Positions 1 through 7,817 of a DNA stretch of 64,000 bases are shown here, piece by piece; position 1 is the stretch's first letter, and every line of letters starts with the position of its first letter. This DNA comes from Streptomyces sp. NBC_00285 (GTDB lineage: Bacteria; Actinomycetota; Actinomycetes; Streptomycetales; Streptomycetaceae), in the NCBI RefSeq assembly GCF_036174265.1, contig NZ_CP108055.1:6448001-6512000 (forward strand), read 5' to 3'. Both the position numbers and the translations under genes were made by a program. The notes below the pieces were generated by a model. The model ran no database searches. It saw only the letters and a program-made list of their open reading frames with translations, and was not told the origin of the DNA.

Positions 1-96
1 CGCGAGACAGCCAAGGTCAGGGCAACAGCGTAGGCAAAGAGCTGCGAGACCCTACACGACTATGGATACGACCTAGGTTGCTGCCACTCTGCATGC

Positions 97-1827
97 CTAC
101 ATGGTCTGCTCGATTCCCGAGTTAGCGTCCTGGATGAACTGGACGCATCGCTGAACCATCTTTTCCAACCCGCTATTGCTAGCCAGGGGGTCCGTCCACT
201 GTTCGCACACCTTACGGGCGATCTTGTTCTTGTCTGGAGCCATAGAATTCCCATTGTTGTTGACAAGCGGCAGAGGATTCTCCCATTTCTCTCCCGTCCA
301 ACTCGGCGGCTTTGCTCGCGGATGCACCTCGGCGACTGCGGCACGTAGTATCTCGTGGGGTACATAATTTTCGATGGTGTACCCGTCCGTGATCCATGCA
401 AATCCCTTAACTCCGACCCCATCGAACTCCTCGCGAACCCGCTTCTTTGTGTCGTTGATCGGCATTCGCGCATAGGTTTTGTCGCTATCGATCACGATGG
501 CTAGATAGCGATTTAGACGTCGGAGGCGAATGAAGTCCGTGACTTCCTCGTCTCTGGAAGTTAGGTGTTTTAGTAGACCACCGCCATAGAACATGATTGA
601 ATAATGGATCCCCTCGATCAGGTCGTTTTTGATCTGCGCGATCCAGTGATTCAGATAGATTCGGTCCGAGGGGCCCTCCACCCAAATGATGGCGTTCGTT
701 TGGAGTAGGTCAGAAGGTCGGTATCCAAGATCTGAGCACACATTCGACAAATCGTCAGGGTTCTGCGCCGGGGTGAGTTTAGTGTTCTCGCCGTCGTGCC
801 AAACGTGAATCACTGATGCTCGCTTATAGTCGAGCAGATGAGCAGAATGTGTGGCGATCACGTATTGATTATTCGTTTCGTCGGCCAGATACCTGATGAA
901 TTTACGCTGCAGGATCGGATGTAGGTGGACCTCGGGTTCCTCAATACAGACAACAGTGCGTTCTAGCACTGTTGCCGCCACGGCCAGAATCACCACCTGG
1001 TGGATTCCTGTACCAAGGTGTCCCAAGGGCAGCATTTTTCCGCCTTGATGGACATTCAGCGTTTCGGCTCCGTGTTGAACCTCAAGGCGGGCGGACGGAT
1101 CGTCAAGAACACTTTGCAGAAATCGATTGATGGCCGCGAATCTTGCTGAATCCCGTTGGTAGGTTTCGGCGCTTGGATTCTGGAGTCTCTGCAGCTTTTC
1201 CAGAAGCCCGGCGCCTTCGTGGGAGCCTTCGATGCTCATCCCGCCACTGATGGGTTGAATCTGACGAAAAGACTCAATTGTGGCGATAGGAATGTTGGTA
1301 GGCCTGAACTGGAGGATTTTTCCGAACACTCTCAATGCATTTTTGCGGCCAGCGGCAAGGCTTGACTGTTCGTTGTAGTCCGTTCCCATTTGTTGTGCAA
1401 GAATGGAAAGATTTCCGTGCTCGTTTACAATATCATCGAATTGATCTTCGACTAGTTGGCCATTCTGTTCGAGTCGCAGCCATACGAACCCGTCTTTGAA
1501 TTTTTGAATACTTGCATGAGTGGCTACGTCGCGAAACCTCGATTCCACTGTCGGAAATTTATCCTTGACGATCGCCATTGCTTCATCGAGCGGAATGGCG
1601 ATTGAGTACTGGCAATGGGTGGAGGGGGCCGCCTGGGGGCGGTCCAAGGAGATTAGCTCCACCTTCCCCAAGGCTGCCATTTTCAAGAATCGAAGAAAGT
1701 TCGACTTGCCTGAATTGTTTTGTCCTGCAAGTAGGGTGACGGGCCCCATGTTGCCACTGTATTGCATCTCTGCACCAAAACTGCGATACCCGGATATTGC
1801 CAATCCGGGAAAGATGAGATCAGCCAT
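97..1827 (-). CDS. OLD-like AAA ATPase with C-terminal TOPRIM domain
   Basis: The 576-aa protein starts with an ABC/RecF-type ATPase: Walker A GQNNSGKS at residues 35-42, a signature-like GTGIHQ at 272-277, Walker B VCIEEP at 293-298 and an H-loop ATHS at 325-328. A TOPRIM nuclease domain follows, with the acidic residue of VEGPSD (E384), DSD at 447-449 and an IENY motif at 485-488, the usual OLD/RecF-like C-terminal pattern. Members of this family (OLD, the GajA subunit of Gabija) are ATP-regulated DNA nucleases in phage defence. No GajB-like helicase lies beside it on the visible side. It is divergent from the HEPN-like gene and visibly more AT-rich than the core genes, which suggests recent acquisition. 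The exact subclass is uncertain. Confidence 0.85.
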   Translation of the reverse strand: MADLIFPGLAISGYRSFGAEMQYSGNMGPVTLLAGQNNSGKSNFLRFLKMAALGKVELISLDRPQAAPSTHCQYSIAIPLDEAMAIVKDKFPTVESRFRDVATHASIQKFKDGFVWLRLEQNGQLVEDQFDDIVNEHGNLSILAQQMGTDYNEQSSLAAGRKNALRVFGKILQFRPTNIPIATIESFRQIQPISGGMSIEGSHEGAGLLEKLQRLQNPSAETYQRDSARFAAINRFLQSVLDDPSARLEVQHGAETLNVHQGGKMLPLGHLGTGIHQVVILAVAATVLERTVVCIEEPEVHLHPILQRKFIRYLADETNNQYVIATHSAHLLDYKRASVIHVWHDGENTKLTPAQNPDDLSNVCSDLGYRPSDLLQTNAIIWVEGPSDRIYLNHWIAQIKNDLIEGIHYSIMFYGGGLLKHLTSRDEEVTDFIRLRRLNRYLAIVIDSDKTYARMPINDTKKRVREEFDGVGVKGFAWITDGYTIENYVPHEILRAAVAEVHPRAKPPSWTGEKWENPLPLVNNNGNSMAPDKNKIARKVCEQWTDPLASNSGLEKMVQRCVQFIQDANSGIEQTM

Positions 1828-2456
1828 TTCCGGGGCCTACCGTTCTTCAGTGCGGATACATTTGTGCAGGACCTCGATGATAGCTAGTACCTCAAGCGAC
1901 GGCATTCGGATTCAGAAAGCTGCTGCGGAGGTGAGGAGTGAGGGCTTTCCTCAAGATACGGAAGCCCACCCCCGTGTGGAGCAGCCTCACCGGTGCGCGG
2001 CGAGGGTCGTGGGCCATGTGTGGGCTAGGCAGTCTCCCGCGAGGCCCGAAACAGCCCTGAACAGGGCGTTCGTACTGCAGGCTTGACGCTCTTGAAGCCG
2101 TCGCTAGGCAAGCCCCGTAGAGGTTTCTCCACTGCTTCAAGGCGGCTCGCTCCGCTCACTGTCCGCGGCACGGGCGCCGGCCGGGCCTGCGCTCCTGTCT
2201 CCACCCCGCTCCAGCCCCGGCCGGCGCCCGTGCCGCGGACACAACGATCAGCCGCCTGATCTTAGAGAAGGGGTACGTCGTGGCTGGGGCGGTCGGCTCC
2301 ACAGACCTTGAGCAGCTCAAGCAAACTCAGTACCTCAACTGGGTAGACCCCATAATCTCTAGGCATGGGGGGCATCCAAGCGGCTAAACGGACGGCAACG
2401 AACAGTCGTGACTGCGCCCAGGGTTCTATGCCGCTGAAAGGACGAGACGAACTCGA
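1828..2456. other. Intergenic accessory stretch with structured repeat copy A
   Basis: No convincing gene is visible. The stretch separates two divergent genes and contains the first copy of a structured repeat (2010-2241, listed separately). The last 200 bases presumably carry the promoter of the HEPN-like gene, but no clear -35/-10 pair is visible. Confidence 0.5.
2010..2241 (+). repeat. Structured repeat, copy A
   Basis: This roughly 230-bp stretch aligns in direct orientation with 3918-4146. Shared blocks include TGGGCCATGTGTGGGC at the start, CTGAACAGG, a TTGAA...CGTC...GGC...AAGCCC.GTAG...TTTC.CCACT...TCAAGGCG core, and a loop with GCTCCTGTCT followed by a CCCCGCTCC tract. CTTGAAGC (2090-2097) can pair with GCTTCAAG (2134-2141). 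The copy ends in a perfect 26-bp inverted repeat (2160-2185 with 2216-2241, 30-nt loop). The two copies flank the HEPN-like gene. Function is unknown. Confidence 0.65.
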
Positions 2457-3719
2457 ATGATCCTTCGGACGTATATTGAGTGTCCGGCTTGCCAAGAGCC
2501 GATTGTTCTGCGCGTCGGTGTTACACGTGCGCGACAGCGCTTTACCGTAGCCTGCCCCTCATGCGAGTCCGCAATCAGGGGGGAAACAGTCGAGGCGGAA
2601 GGATTGCCTCGCTTCCACCTCCCTGAAATCCGGGTCATCGACCCAAAGGATGTGAGTGGGGAATGGCGCATAGTCACGACGTATGGAGATTTGCCGAACT
2701 TTCCGAATAGTAGAGAGTACTCCGCCTTCCTCTCGGCGCACAAAATATTTGGCGACGAAAATTTCCCAGGTTTCCTTAACTTCCTGGCAACCGCGCGGTG
2801 GCTTGGGGAGAAGGTAGACCCACTAGAACACGCCTACGGGTTCTACCTAAAACAGAAATGGGATCTTCTCGACCGCCTCATGTGGAAAAACTTCGAAGGG
2901 GCGTGGCCGGAGAATCCAAGCTTTCTTGACAGGCACACGACAATGCATCGCTTCATTTTCCCCTACCTGGTTTCCCTGGATCCAGAAGGATTGTACCTAC
3001 AGGCGAAATATGAAGTGTGGTCACGGATATTCAAGAAAGAGGCCGCGTTCTCAGAATGCGCTCACTCCGTAATTGATAATCCGGAGTTTGAGGCCATGAA
3101 CCGAAGAGTGGCTGAGCAGTTCTTCAACCTTCTTCGCGCCAACGCTGAGTGGCTCCCGGCCCTGGCAATTATTCATCTACGCGCCAAGGGTAGACCGGTA
3201 CCTTCGGGCTGGCAGGTGCCGGTAGGTCGCATCGACTCGCTGCGGGATGCGTACCGACAAAATTTTGAAGTGAGCTGCCAAATTCTTCCACTCGTCATTC
3301 GGATGCAGAATATTTCCGAAGGGCGGGATCCGGAATCGATCAGATATCCAGCCGACCTAAGCGGATGGATGCCGAGGATTCTACGTGCGCAAGATTGCGT
3401 GAACAATGTGAATCAGTACACTAAATCCAAAGCCGCAACAAAAGAGGCTTACCTGAACCGGCACCCGTACCTTCGCTACTTCTGGAACTCGTCATTCAGT
3501 CGAGACGTAAGGAATAGCATTGCGCATGCAGAATTTGACTACGTGATGCACGGTGGCATCATCGCATACAAGGGCACGGAGGTGCCATACTATGTTTTCA
3601 TTGAAGCGCTGATTAGGCAGATCACCTTGCTCGCCTTCTGGCTAGATCTCTGCAAGCTGTACAAGATTTACGGCTCACGATGGGACTGTCAGAATAGGGT
3701 ATTCCTAGGTCTTTCTTGA
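2457..3719 (+). CDS. Zinc-ribbon protein with C-terminal HEPN-like motif
   Basis: The 420-aa product is not a family I can name. It begins with a likely zinc ribbon: C9-x2-C12 and C33-x2-C36. The middle is rich in aromatic and charged residues and looks helical. Near the C terminus is RNSIAH (R352 to H357), which fits the R-x4-6-H active-site motif of HEPN ribonucleases, in the usual 'DxRNxxAH' context. HEPN domains are common RNase effectors in toxin-antitoxin and antiviral systems, so an RNase role is inferred. The gene is AT-richer than the Streptomyces core and sits alone between two copies of a structured repeat. The ATG at 2457 is preceded by a GGACGAG-type ribosome site. Confidence 0.7.
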   Translation: MILRTYIECPACQEPIVLRVGVTRARQRFTVACPSCESAIRGETVEAEGLPRFHLPEIRVIDPKDVSGEWRIVTTYGDLPNFPNSREYSAFLSAHKIFGDENFPGFLNFLATARWLGEKVDPLEHAYGFYLKQKWDLLDRLMWKNFEGAWPENPSFLDRHTTMHRFIFPYLVSLDPEGLYLQAKYEVWSRIFKKEAAFSECAHSVIDNPEFEAMNRRVAEQFFNLLRANAEWLPALAIIHLRAKGRPVPSGWQVPVGRIDSLRDAYRQNFEVSCQILPLVIRMQNISEGRDPESIRYPADLSGWMPRILRAQDCVNNVNQYTKSKAATKEAYLNRHPYLRYFWNSSFSRDVRNSIAHAEFDYVMHGGIIAYKGTEVPYYVFIEALIRQITLLAFWLDLCKLYKIYGSRWDCQNRVFLGLS

Positions 3720-3917
3720 GGGCTTTCTCGCAACACTGGCAGCAACCGCCCCTATCCAGCTACAGCTTTCCGAGACGGTGAAGCGACCTGTATTACCTCC
3801 AACGGTCGATCTCTCTAGAGGGCTGCGGCGCCGGGCCGCGAGGTTGCCCAGCAGGTAGCGCGCGGCCTCCGGGTCCGCGGGGCCAGCACTGCCTCGCGAT
3901 CAGGATCAAGCGGTTCA

Positions 3918-4146
3918 TGGGCCATGTGTGGGCCAGTGTCCCTCTCCGGGAAGCCAGAACACCCACTGAACAGGCCTTTTACGAGGTCCATGGGACGGCC
4001 TTGAAAGTCGTCACTGGCTTAAGCCCGGTAGGACTTTCCCCACTCCATCAAGGCGCCGCGCAAGCGCGGCGCGCGGCGCTCGCCCGGCCCGCGCGCCGCC
4101 GCTCCTGTCTTCGCCCCGCTCCGGCGCGCGCCCCGGTCGGCGCCGC
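3918..4146 (+). repeat. Structured repeat, copy B
   Basis: Direct-orientation relative of 2010-2241, diverged but colinear. It keeps TGGGCCATGTGTGGGC at the start, CTGAACAGG, the CCTTGA...TCAAGG stem, the AAGCCC.GTAG and TTTC.CCACT blocks and the GCTCCTGTCT/CCCCGCTCC loop. Its GC-rich terminal arms are imperfect, unlike the perfect arms of copy A. The conserved blocks and kept pairings suggest a structured element rather than chance similarity. Confidence 0.6.
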
Positions 4147-4272
4147 AGTCAGCAGGCACTCAACGGGAGGAACAGCAGACGCGGGGCTCCGCCCCACACC
4201 CCGGCCCTCTCTCGGAGGGGAGGGGGCCTGATGTCATGTGCGGGTGCGTCGTGGTTGGGGGTGGTGGGGCGC

Positions 4273-4423
4273 GGGGTGGGTCCCTCCTCGGTCGGGCCCC
4301 GGGGGCGTACCAGGAACCTCCAGGGGCCGCCAAGGCCGAGCGCACGCGTCACGAGGTGAGCCTTGGCGGCCCCCGGAGAACCCTGGTCCGGCGAAGCTGC
4401 CCGACCGAGGAGGGACCCACCCC
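4273..4423. repeat. 151-bp nested inverted repeat, MITE-like
   Basis: The outer arms are a perfect 25-bp inverted repeat (4273-4297 with 4399-4423). A second perfect 14-bp inverted repeat lies inside (4323-4336 with 4360-4373). There is no coding capacity. Terminal inverted repeats plus small size resemble a miniature inverted-repeat transposable element; no obvious target-site duplication is seen. It lies about 120 bp upstream of the effector/NLR unit. Confidence 0.55.
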
Positions 4424-4545
4424 ACGTGCGGCATCGTGTCGCGGAACCGCAGCGGGCGGTTTCGGCGTTTTGTACTCACACAGTGTCGCGTTTTCCTACG
4501 CTGGGCCACCGGCACCGGTCGGGTGACGGGCAGGCAGGGGCGGGC

Positions 4546-4983
4546 ATGAGTGCGGAGATCGTTAATCAGTTGGTGGAGCAGGCGGGGCCGTATCTGTCGG
4601 CAGCGGTGGGTGCGTACGGGGCAGGGGTGTTCAGTCGGGCCCAGGACGCGGCCGTGGACGCCGCGGCCGATGCGACAGCCAGTCTGGGGCAGCGGATTCT
4701 GCGGGCGGTGTGGCACCGCCGGGACGACCAGGGCCGCGCCGCTTTGGAGTCAGCGGTGCGGGAGGCTGCCGAGGAGCCGGACGAGGATGCGGCGGGGGCG
4801 TTGCGGCAGCTGATCAAGCGGGCCTTGCGGGAGGACACGGAGCTGGCGCGTGAGGTCGCCGAACTGCTGCCCGCGCAGGGCGGGGTGACGGTGAACGTGT
4901 CGGGGACACGGGCGATCGGCGCACAGCACATCGACATCGCGGTCTCCGGCGACCACGCCACCATCCACCCCCCACAGCCGTGA
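4546..4983 (+). CDS. Small helical protein with C-terminal amyloid-like signalling motif
   Basis: The 145-aa product has an N-terminal helical region of small hydrophobic residues (about 12-30) and amphipathic helices to about residue 110, including a 'LRQLIKRALREDTELAREVAELL'-type pair of helices typical of streptomycete effector-associated proteins. The last part (114-138) carries a motif with SGxxAIGAxxI and AVSGDHA. The next protein carries the same motif at its N terminus, with 13 of 23 aligned residues identical. In bacterial NLR systems, such a motif shared between neighbours (BASS) is proposed to pass an amyloid fold from sensor to a Bell/HeLo-like effector; that role is inferred. The ATG at 4546 follows GGGGCGGGC. 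The stop overlaps the next start as GTGA, implying translational coupling. Confidence 0.75.
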   Translation: MSAEIVNQLVEQAGPYLSAAVGAYGAGVFSRAQDAAVDAAADATASLGQRILRAVWHRRDDQGRAALESAVREAAEEPDEDAAGALRQLIKRALREDTELAREVAELLPAQGGVTVNVSGTRAIGAQHIDIAVSGDHATIHPPQP

Positions 4984-7187
4984 GCGCGCCGGTCCCGGGA
5001 GAGCCAGTGCAGGTGCACATCTCCGGCAAACAGGCGATCGGGGCCGACTCGATCGCAGTGGCGATCAGCGGGGACAATGCGCGGGTCGTAATGTTGCCAG
5101 CGCAGGCGGTGCACTGGGCGCGGACCGTTGAGGCACCGCCGGGGGCGGGGTTCTTGCCGGAGTCGGTGTCGGGCGTCTTCGTCGGCCGTGAGCAGGAACT
5201 GGCCGACCTGCGGGGGATGCTGGCGGGCGGGGGCTCGGCAGCGGTGGTGCAGTCGCGGGTACGGGCGATTCACGGGCTGGGCGGGGTGGGCAAGAGCACC
5301 CTGGCCCTGCACTACGCCGACCGCTACCGCAGCATGTACACGCTGGTGTGGTGGATCACCGCCGAGTCCCCCGAGTTGATCGTGACCGGTCTGGCGGGGT
5401 TGGCCATGGGCGTGTGTCCGCAGTGGGCCGGGGCGGTCGATCCGGATGAGCGGGCGGCGTGGGCGATCCTGTGGTTGCAGGCGCACCCGGGCTGGCTGCT
5501 GATCTTCGACAACGTCGAGGACCCCACGCACCTGCGCCCCTACCTGGGCACCCTGGCCGGCGGGCACCATCTGGCCACCAGCCGCAAAGCCACAGGATGG
5601 CACACCCTGGCCCCCACCATGGCCCTGGGCCTGCTCCCCCTGGACGAGGCCACCGACCTGCTGTGCGCCATCGCCTTCCCCAACCTCACCCCCACCGATG
5701 AGCAGAAGAAACAGACGCGGCGGCTGGCCGAGGATCTGGGGTGTCTGCCGCTGGCACTGGAGCAGGCCGGCGCCTACGCGTACCGGACCGGCATCAACCT
5801 GGACACCTACAGCCGGTCCCTGGGGCTGGTCCTGGACGAGGATCGTGACGTCGTCCACCCCGAGCGGACCATCGCCCGGATATGGGAGAAGACCCTCACC
5901 GCCATCACCCGCCGCAACCCGCTGGCCGTCTCCCTCCTGCACACCATGGCCTGGCTGGCCCCCAACAACATCCCCCGCACCCTCCTGGCCCACCTCGCCC
6001 CCAGCCCGATCGCGTTGGACAACGCGCTAGGAGACCTGCACGCCTACAACATGATCGCCTTCGCCGACGACCGCCAGGGCGCCAGCATCCACCGACTCGT
6101 ACAGACCGTCCTCCGCACCCGCAGCCCGGCCGAATCAGAACCCGACGCCCATGCCCCGGGCCGCTCGGAGGCCGAACAGGCCGTCCGGCAGGCCCTGCCC
6201 GATCCGCCGGACGGCCCTCAACCCGAACCCCCCGCCCCGTGGGAGCGCCTGCTCCCGCACGTCCTGGCCCTCGCCGAGTCCACACCACCGGACACGATCG
6301 CCTCAGCCGATACCGCCAACGCCTATTACCAAGCTGCCCAGTACCTGCACCGGCAAGGCCGCGAAGCCCACACCATCACACTGTTCACCGCCATCCTCAC
6401 CCGGTGCGAGCAGGTCCGGGGCGATACTCACCCCTCCACCCTGGCCAGCCGCAACAACCTCGCCTACGCCTACCGAGCGGCAGGGGACCTAGGGCGAGCC
6501 ATACCGCTGTTCGAGGCCACCCTCACCCAGTACGAGCAGACACTAGGTGGCACCCACCCCGACACCCTGAGCAGCCGCAACAACCTCGCCTACGCCTACC
6601 GAGCGGCAGGGGACCTGGGGCGAGCCATACCGCTGTTCGAGGCCACCCTCACCCAGTACGAGCAGACACTAGGTGGCACCCACCCCGACACCCTGAGCAG
6701 CCGCAACAACCTCGCAGGCGCCTACGGGGAGGCGGGGGACCTAGAGCGGGCCATCCCGTTGTACGAGGCCACCCTCACCCAGCGCGTGCAGGTGCTGGGC
6801 GACAATCACCCCGCCACATTGGCCAGCCGCAACAACCTCGCGCTCGCCTACCAGTCGGCGGGGGACCTGGGGCGAGCCATACCGCTATTGGAGGCCACCG
6901 TCGCCCAGGTTGAACGGGTACTCGGCGACACCCACCACAACACCCTGACCAGCCGCAACAACCTCGCGCTCGCCTACCGGGCGGCGGGGGACCTGGGGCG
7001 AGCCATACCGCTATTGAAGGCCACCGTCGCCCAGGTTGAACGGGTACTCGGCGACAATCACCCCGCCACATTGGCCAGCCGCAACAACCTCGCGCTCGCC
7101 CTCCGAGAAGCCGAGGCTGTACAGCAGGGAAATCCAGCAACCCCAGCAACTGCCACCGGCCCTCAACAACCTCCACCAGCCGCGTGA
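4980..7187 (+). CDS. NB-ARC/TPR protein (bacterial NLR-like) with N-terminal amyloid-like motif
   Basis: The 735-aa protein starts with a short motif (residues 10-34, SGKQAIGADSIAVAISGDNA) that matches the C terminus of the preceding protein. An NB-ARC STAND ATPase follows: Walker A GLGGVGKST at 99-107, Walker B LLIFDNVED at 173-181, an ATSRK sensor at 199-203 and GCLPLAL at 254-260. A C-terminal array of 42-residue tetratricopeptide repeats runs from about 450 to 710, with a Pro/Gln-rich tail. STAND ATPases of this build act as ligand-triggered oligomerising switches, some in phage defence. The GTG start overlaps the upstream stop by 4 bp. The gene is GC-rich, unlike the genes to its left. 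Confidence 0.88.
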   Translation: MSAPVPGEPVQVHISGKQAIGADSIAVAISGDNARVVMLPAQAVHWARTVEAPPGAGFLPESVSGVFVGREQELADLRGMLAGGGSAAVVQSRVRAIHGLGGVGKSTLALHYADRYRSMYTLVWWITAESPELIVTGLAGLAMGVCPQWAGAVDPDERAAWAILWLQAHPGWLLIFDNVEDPTHLRPYLGTLAGGHHLATSRKATGWHTLAPTMALGLLPLDEATDLLCAIAFPNLTPTDEQKKQTRRLAEDLGCLPLALEQAGAYAYRTGINLDTYSRSLGLVLDEDRDVVHPERTIARIWEKTLTAITRRNPLAVSLLHTMAWLAPNNIPRTLLAHLAPSPIALDNALGDLHAYNMIAFADDRQGASIHRLVQTVLRTRSPAESEPDAHAPGRSEAEQAVRQALPDPPDGPQPEPPAPWERLLPHVLALAESTPPDTIASADTANAYYQAAQYLHRQGREAHTITLFTAILTRCEQVRGDTHPSTLASRNNLAYAYRAAGDLGRAIPLFEATLTQYEQTLGGTHPDTLSSRNNLAYAYRAAGDLGRAIPLFEATLTQYEQTLGGTHPDTLSSRNNLAGAYGEAGDLERAIPLYEATLTQRVQVLGDNHPATLASRNNLALAYQSAGDLGRAIPLLEATVAQVERVLGDTHHNTLTSRNNLALAYRAAGDLGRAIPLLKATVAQVERVLGDNHPATLASRNNLALALREAEAVQQGNPATPATATGPQQPPPAA
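6326..7081 (+). repeat. Six in-frame 126-bp tandem repeats (TPR array)
   Basis: The repeat period is exactly 126 bp; copies begin at 6326, 6452, 6578, 6704, 6830 and 6956, with a partial copy from 7082. The copies at 6452-6577 and 6578-6703 differ at a single base. The first copy is the most diverged. Each unit encodes one 42-residue TPR with a conserved NNLA at its start. Near identity implies recent expansion or gene conversion. Confidence 0.9.
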
Positions 7188-7708
7188 CCAGCCCAGCAGA
7201 CATCAGCGACCGTCCCGCTCGAAGTTCGTGACGCAGAGGTCGTGCCAGACCCGTGCCAGATCGTGCGGGGAGCCACGGGGAACACCGGGGAGCAAGACAG
7301 CGGCCTACAAAGGTGCAACGTGGCCCCACCGCAGGTCAGGTGTGCCCACCGCCCGGGAGTATCTGAGCTTCCCAAGCTGATGTCCGGAGACGAACTGGAG
7401 ATTGCTGCGGCCAACTTGCTGGGCCGTCTGTGGGCCGTCCGAGGCTGGCCAACGACGACCAGCAACGACCAATGACGGCCGCAACCGTGCAGCTTGTCGG
7501 CGGGGCGGAGGGTGATCCCGCACCCCGCCGACGAGTGCGATCAATACCAGCGCTTGTGGGCGCCGGCCGCGCTGTTCCTCTGGTCGTAGCGGGGTGCTCG
7601 CAACCCCTGGAATCCCAAGATCAGGACGAGACGTGGACGGGATCTGGCTTCCAGCTACCTGAAGGGCATGAAACGCCAGGTCAGATGGCATGTAGTCGCG
7701 CGATCTTG

Positions 7709-7764
7709 GGGGGACTGTAAATCTGCCGGCTCAGCCTACCCAGGTTCGAACCCTGGCGCCGCCA
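7709..7764 (+). other. 3' half of tRNA-Tyr(GUA): attachment-site scar
   Basis: An anticodon loop CTGTAAA (7714-7720, anticodon GTA), a class II variable arm, a perfect T arm (CCAGG-TTCGAAC-CCTGG, ending 7756) and the acceptor 3' strand CGCCGCC with A at 7764 are present. The matching 5' half, which would start with GGCGGCG about 85 nt upstream, is absent and the upper anticodon stem is mismatched. This is what remains on the downstream side when an element integrates into the 3' end of tRNA-Tyr; the intact tRNA is expected left of the window. Confidence 0.75.
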
Positions 7765-7775
7765 CGCTGAGAGAA

Positions 7776-7817
7776 AGACCCCCTATGAACTGCGGAAACG
7801 CAGCGCGTAGGGGGTCT
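7776..7817 (+). terminator. Terminator downstream of the tRNA-Tyr remnant
   Basis: AGACCCCCTA (7776-7785) pairs perfectly with TAGGGGGTCT (7808-7817), extendable by two pairs inward, followed by CTTCG. It lies 12 bp after the tRNA 3' end and is probably the original tRNA-Tyr terminator. Confidence 0.75.

Larger units (their letters stand above)
3720..4545. other. Gene-free stretch with repeat copy B and a nested inverted repeat
   Basis: No supported coding region. It contains structured repeat copy B (3918-4146) and a 151-bp MITE-like inverted repeat (4273-4423). The last 120 bases should hold the promoter of the effector/NLR unit; an AT-richer patch lies at about 4460-4500 but no convincing promoter hexamers were found. 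Confidence 0.5.

Noticed and set aside
4363..4545. Longer N terminus for the small effector gene
   Set aside because: The extension runs across the 151-bp inverted repeat and lacks protein-like composition; the ATG at 4546 has a ribosome site.
5882..6913. Alternative plus-strand frame of 343 codons
   Set aside because: Lies wholly inside the NB-ARC/TPR gene and is Pro/Arg/His-rich, a typical out-of-frame shadow.
6326..7081. Regular repeats as a possible CRISPR array
   Set aside because: Units are 126 bp, contiguous, in frame and encode TPRs; there are no unique spacers.
7240..7300. CGTGCCAGA-type short repeats as integrase remnant or att core
   Set aside because: Only two or three short imperfect copies, no integrase sequence in frame, and the tRNA fragment is a far better attachment site.
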